Shown here piece by piece: positions 59,973 through 64,000 of a DNA stretch of 64,000 nt; the first letter of the stretch is position 1; each line of letters opens with the position of its first letter. The position numbers and the translations under genes are program-made. Source of the stretch: Enterobacter sp. Ag1 (GTDB lineage Bacteria > Pseudomonadota > Gammaproteobacteria > Enterobacterales > Enterobacteriaceae). The stretch is from the NCBI GenBank assembly GCA_000277545.1, contig AKXM01000031.1, positions 124,001 to 188,000 of the forward strand. Direction: 5' to 3'. Under the pieces are notes generated by a model, which worked only from the letters and a program-made list of their open reading frames with translations, was not told the origin of the DNA and searched no databases.

Positions 59973-59996
59973 AGAGTCGCCCGCCAGGGCGACTCT
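59973..59996 (+). terminator. Intercistronic hairpin between sdaC and sdaB
   Basis: AGAGTCGCCC, loop GCCA and GGGCGACTCT, followed by CTTCCCCC. The 10-base stem lacks a good T run, so it probably attenuates or protects mRNA rather than stopping it. Confidence 0.65.
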
Positions 59997-60028
59997 CTTC
60001 CCCCAAGTCACTTACGCAGGGAAATCTT

Positions 60029-61396
60029 ATGATTAGCGTATTCGACATTTTCAAAATCGGTATTGGCCCCTCCAGCTCACATACCGTCGGCCCGATGAAG
60101 GCCGGTAAACAATTTTCCGATGACCTGATTGAGCAAGGGATCCTGCGCGATGTCACTCGTGTAGTTGTGGATGTCTATGGCTCTCTGTCCCTGACAGGTA
60201 AAGGCCACCATACCGATATAGCCATTATTATGGGCCTGGCGGGTAACCTGCCGGATACCGTCGATATCGACGCTATTCCGCACTTCATCCAGGATGTAAA
60301 CACCCACGGGCGCCTGATGCTGGCCAACGGTCAGCATGAAGTTGAATTCCCGGTGGACTGCTGCATGAACTTCCATGCCGACAACCTGGCGCTCCACGAG
60401 AATGGTATGCGCATCACCGCTCTGGCTGGCGACAACGTGCTGTATTCTCAGACCTATTACTCTATCGGCGGTGGCTTCATCGTTAATGAAGCCCATTTTG
60501 GTGCGCAGAGTGAAAACCCGGTCAGCGTGCCCTATCCGTATCAGAATGCTGCAGACCTGCAAAAACACTGCCGTGAAACGGGCTTATCGCTTTCCGGCCT
60601 GATGATGCAGAACGAACGAGCCCTGCATAGCCAGGAAGAGATCGACGCCCACTTTGCGGCGGTCTGGGAAGTCATGAGCAGCGGAATTGAACGCGGTATC
60701 ACTACAGAAGGCGTGCTGCCGGGTAAAATGCGCGTTCCGCGCCGTGCTGCAGCCCTGCGTCGTATGCTGGTGACCACCGATAAAAACAACTCTGACCCGA
60801 TGGCAGTTGTGGACTGGATCAATATGTTCGCGCTGGCGGTGAACGAAGAAAACGCAGCCGGTGGCCGTGTGGTCACCGCGCCAACAAACGGGGCCTGCGG
60901 TATTGTTCCGGCTGTGTTGGCGTATTACGACAAGTTCATTCGTCAGGTGAACGCTAACTCCTGCGCCCGCTATTTCCTGGCCGCCGGTGCTATCGGTTCT
61001 CTGTATAAAATGAACGCATCTATCTCCGGCGCGGAAGTAGGTTGTCAGGGAGAAGTCGGCGTAGCCTGTTCAATGGCTGCGGCAGGCCTTACTGAGCTGC
61101 TGGGCGGTAGCCCTACTCAGGTGTGTATCGCTGCGGAAATCGGCATGGAGCATAATCTGGGGCTGACGTGTGACCCGGTTGCAGGCCAGGTTCAGGTTCC
61201 GTGCATCGAGCGTAACGCCATTGCGGCAGTTAAAGCCGTGAATGCTGCACGTATGGCTATGCGCCGCACCAGCGAGCCTCGCGTCTGTCTGGATAAGGTT
61301 ATCGAGACAATGTATGAAACGGGCAAGGACATGAACGCCAAGTATCGCGAAACCTCTCGCGGTGGCCTGGCGCTGAAAATTGTCGCCTGTGACTAA
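60029..61396 (+). CDS. sdaB: L-serine dehydratase SdaB
   Basis: An oxygen-sensitive 4Fe-4S enzyme turning L-serine into pyruvate and ammonia. 455 residues as in E. coli. The N-terminal beta domain starts ISVFDIFKIGIGPSSSHTVGPMKAG. The catalytic domain carries NGACGIVPAV, ANSCARYFLAAGAIG, GCQGEVGVACSMAAAGL, and the cluster Cys region GMEHNLGLTCDPVAGQVQVPCIERN. Second gene after sdaC. It is followed by two copies of the same terminator. Confidence 0.97.
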   Translation: MISVFDIFKIGIGPSSSHTVGPMKAGKQFSDDLIEQGILRDVTRVVVDVYGSLSLTGKGHHTDIAIIMGLAGNLPDTVDIDAIPHFIQDVNTHGRLMLANGQHEVEFPVDCCMNFHADNLALHENGMRITALAGDNVLYSQTYYSIGGGFIVNEAHFGAQSENPVSVPYPYQNAADLQKHCRETGLSLSGLMMQNERALHSQEEIDAHFAAVWEVMSSGIERGITTEGVLPGKMRVPRRAAALRRMLVTTDKNNSDPMAVVDWINMFALAVNEENAAGGRVVTAPTNGACGIVPAVLAYYDKFIRQVNANSCARYFLAAGAIGSLYKMNASISGAEVGCQGEVGVACSMAAAGLTELLGGSPTQVCIAAEIGMEHNLGLTCDPVAGQVQVPCIERNAIAAVKAVNAARMAMRRTSEPRVCLDKVIETMYETGKDMNAKYRETSRGGLALKIVACD

Positions 61397-61401
61397 AAAT
61401 T

Positions 61402-61427
61402 AAGGCTCCCGGCTGGGAGCCTTTCAG
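61402..61427 (+). terminator. sdaB terminator, first copy
   Basis: AAGGCTCCC, loop GGCT and GGGAGCCTT, then TCAGACG. Its arms are identical to those of the hairpin at 61563-61584. Confidence 0.8.
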
Positions 61428-61515
61428 ACGACTGACCAACTTCCGGTGAAAAAGAAAGATCCGCCGACTGGTTAAAAAACAGGAAAATCACTTTATTGAT
61501 TTTCGGCTGATAACC

Positions 61516-61551
61516 ACAAAGAGGGAAAAACCACGTTTTTTTCCTCTTTGT
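61516..61551. terminator. Large hairpin between sdaB and the aminotransferase gene
   Basis: ACAAAGAGG and CCTCTTTGT with an inner AAAAA/TTTTT part. It lies between two copies of another hairpin. It may act as an extra barrier between converging genes. Confidence 0.55.
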
Positions 61552-61562
61552 CAGCAACCTTT

Positions 61563-61588
61563 AAGGCTCCCGCTTGGGAGCCTTTTTC
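61563..61588. terminator. Bidirectional terminator, second copy
   Basis: AAGGCTCCC, loop GCTT, GGGAGCCTT then TTT. It ends one base before the aminotransferase stop, so it also serves that gene on the minus strand, though with fewer T there. Confidence 0.82.
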
Positions 61589-62773
61589 TTAGAGCGCCGC
61601 TTTCAAACGCTTCACGGCTTCCACCAGTTGCTTATCCGTTGCCGTCGCGTAGGAGAAACGCAGCGTGCGTTTATCCGCATGATCGCTAAAGAAGAACTCT
61701 CCCGGCACGTACACCACGCCTTTCTCCAGCGTTTTTTGTAGCCAGGCCGTGGTATCAAAGTCGTAGCGGAAAGCGGCCCAAAGGAACATCCCACCCTGCG
61801 GCTGGTTAAAGGTAATGTGCTCACCAAGCTCTTCTTCCAGCAGACGCGACAGCGTCAGGCACTTCTGCTTATAAGCCTCACGAATCAGCTCAATCTGCGG
61901 CTCAAGACGCCCCAGTTTCAGGTAAGCCGCCGCCAGCGCCTGCGTAAACGAGTTAGCGTGTAAATCAGTCGCCTGCTTAATGATGGCGACCTTTTGCTTC
62001 ATCCACTCCGGGAGAATAATCCAGCCGACACGCAGCCCCGGAGCCAGAATTTTCGAGAACGTTGAGGTATAGACCACGTGATCTTCATGCCCTAACTCTG
62101 TGGCGACCTGAATCAGGGTCTTCTCGCGGCGATCGGTAAAGCTAATCGCCCCGTACGGATCGTCTTCAATAATCACAAAATCATGTTCGGCAGCCAGTTT
62201 CACCAGCTTTTCACGACGCTCAGCGCTCAGCGTTGTGCCGCTTGGGTTACCAAAGGTTGGCACCAGATAAACGCCTTTCACTCGCGTAGTTTTCAGCAAA
62301 GCTTCCAGCTCATCGACAATCATGCCGTGCTCATCCCCACCTACGGATTCAACCTTCGCGGCGGTCAAACTGAGGATTTGCAGCGTGGCCAGGTAGGTCG
62401 GGCGTTCAACGACGAAAACGTCACCTTCGTCTGCCAGCGCACGAATCAGCAAATCCAACGCCTGCTGGGAACCAGAGGTGATGAGCAACTGGTCGCTGCG
62501 CGTAGTAATCCCGCGAGCCTTGCACAGCTCAACTAGCTGGTCACGCAGCTCGGAATTGCCTTCGGTCAGGCCATACTGAAAAGCGTCGTTAAAGTTCTCT
62601 TCCAGCACTTTACGGGTCGCCAGCTCCAGCCCTTGTCTGTCAAACAGCTCACTGGAAGGAATGCCGCCAGCCAGTGAAATCACGCCGGGCATTTTGCTGT
62701 GCTTAAGAAGTTCGCGGATGGCCGAGGGTTGCAGGTTTTGAATGCGTTGCGCGAGGTGTTTAGTATTACTCAT
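61589..62773 (-). CDS. PLP-dependent aminotransferase (fold type I, LysN/2-aminoadipate-like)
   Basis: 394 residues. The family N-terminus SLAGGIPSSELFD, the PLP phosphate site TSGSQQALDLL, the Asn in TFGNPSGTTLS, the IIEDDPYG Asp, and the catalytic Lys in TSTFSKILAPGLRVGWI are all present; the final Arg is in KRTLRFSYA. It lacks a GntR-type DNA-binding domain, so it is an enzyme only. The start is at MSNTKHLAQRI with AGAGAA upstream; the frame opens at 62875. The nearest well-studied relatives act on 2-aminoadipate, kynurenine or branched-chain and aromatic amino acids, so the substrate is open. I do not recall it at this site in E. coli. Confidence 0.88.
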   Translation of the reverse strand: MSNTKHLAQRIQNLQPSAIRELLKHSKMPGVISLAGGIPSSELFDRQGLELATRKVLEENFNDAFQYGLTEGNSELRDQLVELCKARGITTRSDQLLITSGSQQALDLLIRALADEGDVFVVERPTYLATLQILSLTAAKVESVGGDEHGMIVDELEALLKTTRVKGVYLVPTFGNPSGTTLSAERREKLVKLAAEHDFVIIEDDPYGAISFTDRREKTLIQVATELGHEDHVVYTSTFSKILAPGLRVGWIILPEWMKQKVAIIKQATDLHANSFTQALAAAYLKLGRLEPQIELIREAYKQKCLTLSRLLEEELGEHITFNQPQGGMFLWAAFRYDFDTTAWLQKTLEKGVVYVPGEFFFSDHADKRTLRFSYATATDKQLVEAVKRLKAAL

Positions 62774-62955
62774 ATTGATGTTCTCTATTTTTTTATGCGT
62801 TAGAAATATACATAGCCCGCTAACAACTACGCAATGGCTTTCCACCCGGCCCCGATAAGGTTTTGCGAGAGGCATTCCTGAATGCTGCGATGAGAATAGC
62901 TCATCATGGCGGGAAGTGTTAGGGTAGGCCCATCAGAGTGACGAGTTAATTTCTT

Positions 62956-63726
62956 ATGGCTATTCATTTACTTATCGTCGATGCCCTGAACCTGATTCGC
63001 CGCATACATGCGGTGCAGGGTTCGCCCTGTGTCGATACATGTCTGCATGCGCTGGACCAGCTTATTGGCCACAGTCAGCCTACTCATGCGGTGGCAGTGT
63101 TTGATGACGAAGAACGTCGCGAAGGCTGGCGGCATCAAGTTCTGCCCGACTACAAAGCGGGCCGTTCGCCAATGCCAGACGACCTGCATGCCGAAATGCC
63201 AGCTCTGCGGGATGCTTTTACCCGTCGTGGCGTTCAGTGCTGGCATTCAAAAGGCAACGAGGCGGATGATCTTGCGGCCACGCTGGCGGTGAAAGTCGCC
63301 TCCGGCGGCCATCGGGCAACCATTGTGTCCACCGACAAAGGCTATTGCCAGCTGCTGGCCCCAACGCTGCAAATTCGCGATTACTTCCAAAAACGCTGGC
63401 TGGATGCGCCCTTTATTGCTCAGGAATATGGCGTTCAGCCGGAACAACTGGGGGACTTCTGGGGGCTGGCGGGCATCAGCAGCAGCAAAATTCCCGGCGT
63501 GCCCGGTATTGGCCCTAAAAGCGCCACACAGCTCATTAACCAGTTTTCTGACCTGGAAACGCTCTATCAGCGGCTCGATGAAGTCCCGGAAAAATGGCGT
63601 AAGAAGCTGGAGCTGCACAGAGAAAGTGCGTTTATCAGCCGCCAGGTGGCAAGGCTTGAGACGGATTTACAGCTCGACGGGAACTTACAGCAGCTAAGGT
63701 TGCCTGGTGCATTGCCTTCTGCATAA
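62956..63726 (+). CDS. xni: Flap endonuclease Xni (ExoIX)
   Basis: A FEN/PolA 5'-nuclease homologue, 256 residues (E. coli 251). The motifs [47 protein letters not shown] and [11 protein letters not shown] give the metal-binding Asp/Glu cluster. The helix-hairpin-helix [16 protein letters not shown] follows. As in E. coli Xni, some acidic residues of the second metal site appear absent, consistent with a shorter active site. Monocistronic and convergent with rlmM. Confidence 0.95.
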   Translation: MAIHLLIVDALNLIRRIHAVQGSPCVDTCLHALDQLIGHSQPTHAVAVFDDEERREGWRHQVLPDYKAGRSPMPDDLHAEMPALRDAFTRRGVQCWHSKGNEADDLAATLAVKVASGGHRATIVSTDKGYCQLLAPTLQIRDYFQKRWLDAPFIAQEYGVQPEQLGDFWGLAGISSSKIPGVPGIGPKSATQLINQFSDLETLYQRLDEVPEKWRKKLELHRESAFISRQVARLETDLQLDGNLQQLRLPGALPSA

Positions 63727-63738
63727 CGCAAAAGAAAT

Positions 63739-63762
63739 CCCCTTGCCCGGATGAGCAAGGGG
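63739..63762. terminator. Terminator between xni and rlmM
   Basis: CCCCTTGC, an 8-base loop and GCAAGGGG. On the minus strand it is followed by ATTTCTTTT, so it best serves rlmM. Confidence 0.78.
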
Positions 63763-63769
63763 TTGGTCA

Positions 63770-64000
63770 TTAACGTTCGTCGCGACGGCCACCCACGGCC
63801 GCCCACCAACGGCGGATGTGAACGGTCACTTCTTCACGATCGTGGTAAAGCTGGCGGGCTTTGATTTCCGCGTTAATCCCGTTGCTCTCGAGGATTTCGC
63901 GGATCTGCGCCAGGTTTTGCGACACCTCTTCGTAGCGCTTTTTCATCGGCAACTTGAGGTTAAAGATAGTCTCACGGCACCAGCCGTTTACCAGCCAGGT
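63770..64000 (-). CDS. rlmM: 23S rRNA C2498 2'-O-ribose methyltransferase RlmM (5' part cut off)
   Basis: Only the last 76 codons are in the window. They read [24 protein letters not shown], then the C-terminus ending [10 protein letters not shown], which is the conserved RlmM end. Lys in [11 protein letters not shown] belongs to the 2'-O-methyltransferase KDKE set. The missing N-terminal part lies to the right. In E. coli fuc genes lie between xni and rlmM; here they are directly adjacent. Confidence 0.93.
   Translation of the reverse strand, partial: TWLVNGWCRETIFNLKLPMKKRYEEVSQNLAQIREILESNGINAEIKARQLYHDREEVTVHIRRWWAAVGGRRDER

Noticed and set aside
58638-60011. Minus-strand open frame of 457 codons across sdaC
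   Set aside because: Antisense of a highly biased gene. The product is His/Gln-rich without any domain, and sdaC on the other strand is certain.

Overview
The window is chromosomal DNA from a member of the Enterobacteriaceae. Most of it follows the Escherichia coli order from mutS-rpoS through cys, ygc, eno-pyrG and relA-barA to csrB, sdaCB and xni, and the protein lengths are nearly those of E. coli. The departures from that order (a RamR/RamA-like locus beside barA, a CS1-type fimbrial operon, a transporter-peptidase operon next to eno, and no CRISPR-Cas between iap and cysH) point to a relative of Enterobacter, Klebsiella or Cedecea rather than E. coli. The species cannot be fixed from the sequence alone. 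All assignments come from reading the sequence and from memory of the families; no search was run.

Layout. 1-1050: a cut-off gene for an EreA/ChaN-like, possibly effector-like protein, and a small lipoprotein. 1329-10724: mutS faces the rpoS-nlpD-pcm-surE-truD-ispF-ispD-ftsB-ygbE strand (mismatch repair, stationary-phase sigma factor, envelope, repair, isoprenoid and division genes). 10775-19460: sulfate activation (cysCND) and reduction (cysHIJ) around iap. 19763-31582: queD, the ygc cluster and queE. 31844-34133: a YjiH/YjiG-like membrane pair with an M20 peptidase. 34273-42016: eno, pyrG, mazG, relA, rlmD. 42078-52363: barA, a RamR/RomA/RamA-like locus, yqcA-truC-yqcC, the csrB RNA, syd, queF and ppnN. 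52364-58093: a four-gene CS1/CFA-I-type chaperone-usher operon. 58674-64000: sdaC-sdaB, an aminotransferase, xni and the 3' end of rlmM.

The most interesting signal lies between the divergent ygcW and yqcE genes. Both leader RNAs carry the same module: a strong intrinsic terminator and, overlapping its 5' arm, an alternative TTACT/AGTAA hairpin with a 15-base loop. A CRP-like site lies about 42 bases upstream of each predicted start. The cluster also encodes YgcP, a protein of the GlpP antiterminator family, next to a sugar kinase, a transporter, a flavin oxidase, a dehydrogenase and a complete FixABCX-like electron-transfer set (YgcR, YgcQ, YgcN, YgcO). I infer that YgcP senses a phosphorylated substrate made by the YgcE kinase and opens both operons by antitermination, much as GlpP does with glycerol 3-phosphate.

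Other gene relationships: BarA and its downstream RNA csrB are both here, and csrB has an upstream 18-base UvrY-type box. RelA (makes ppGpp), PpnN (a known ppGpp target), MazG and RpoS are all present. QueD, QueE and QueF cover three steps of queuosine precursor synthesis and reduction. The RamR-like repressor has a matching operator overlapping the promoter of the RomA/RamA-like pair.
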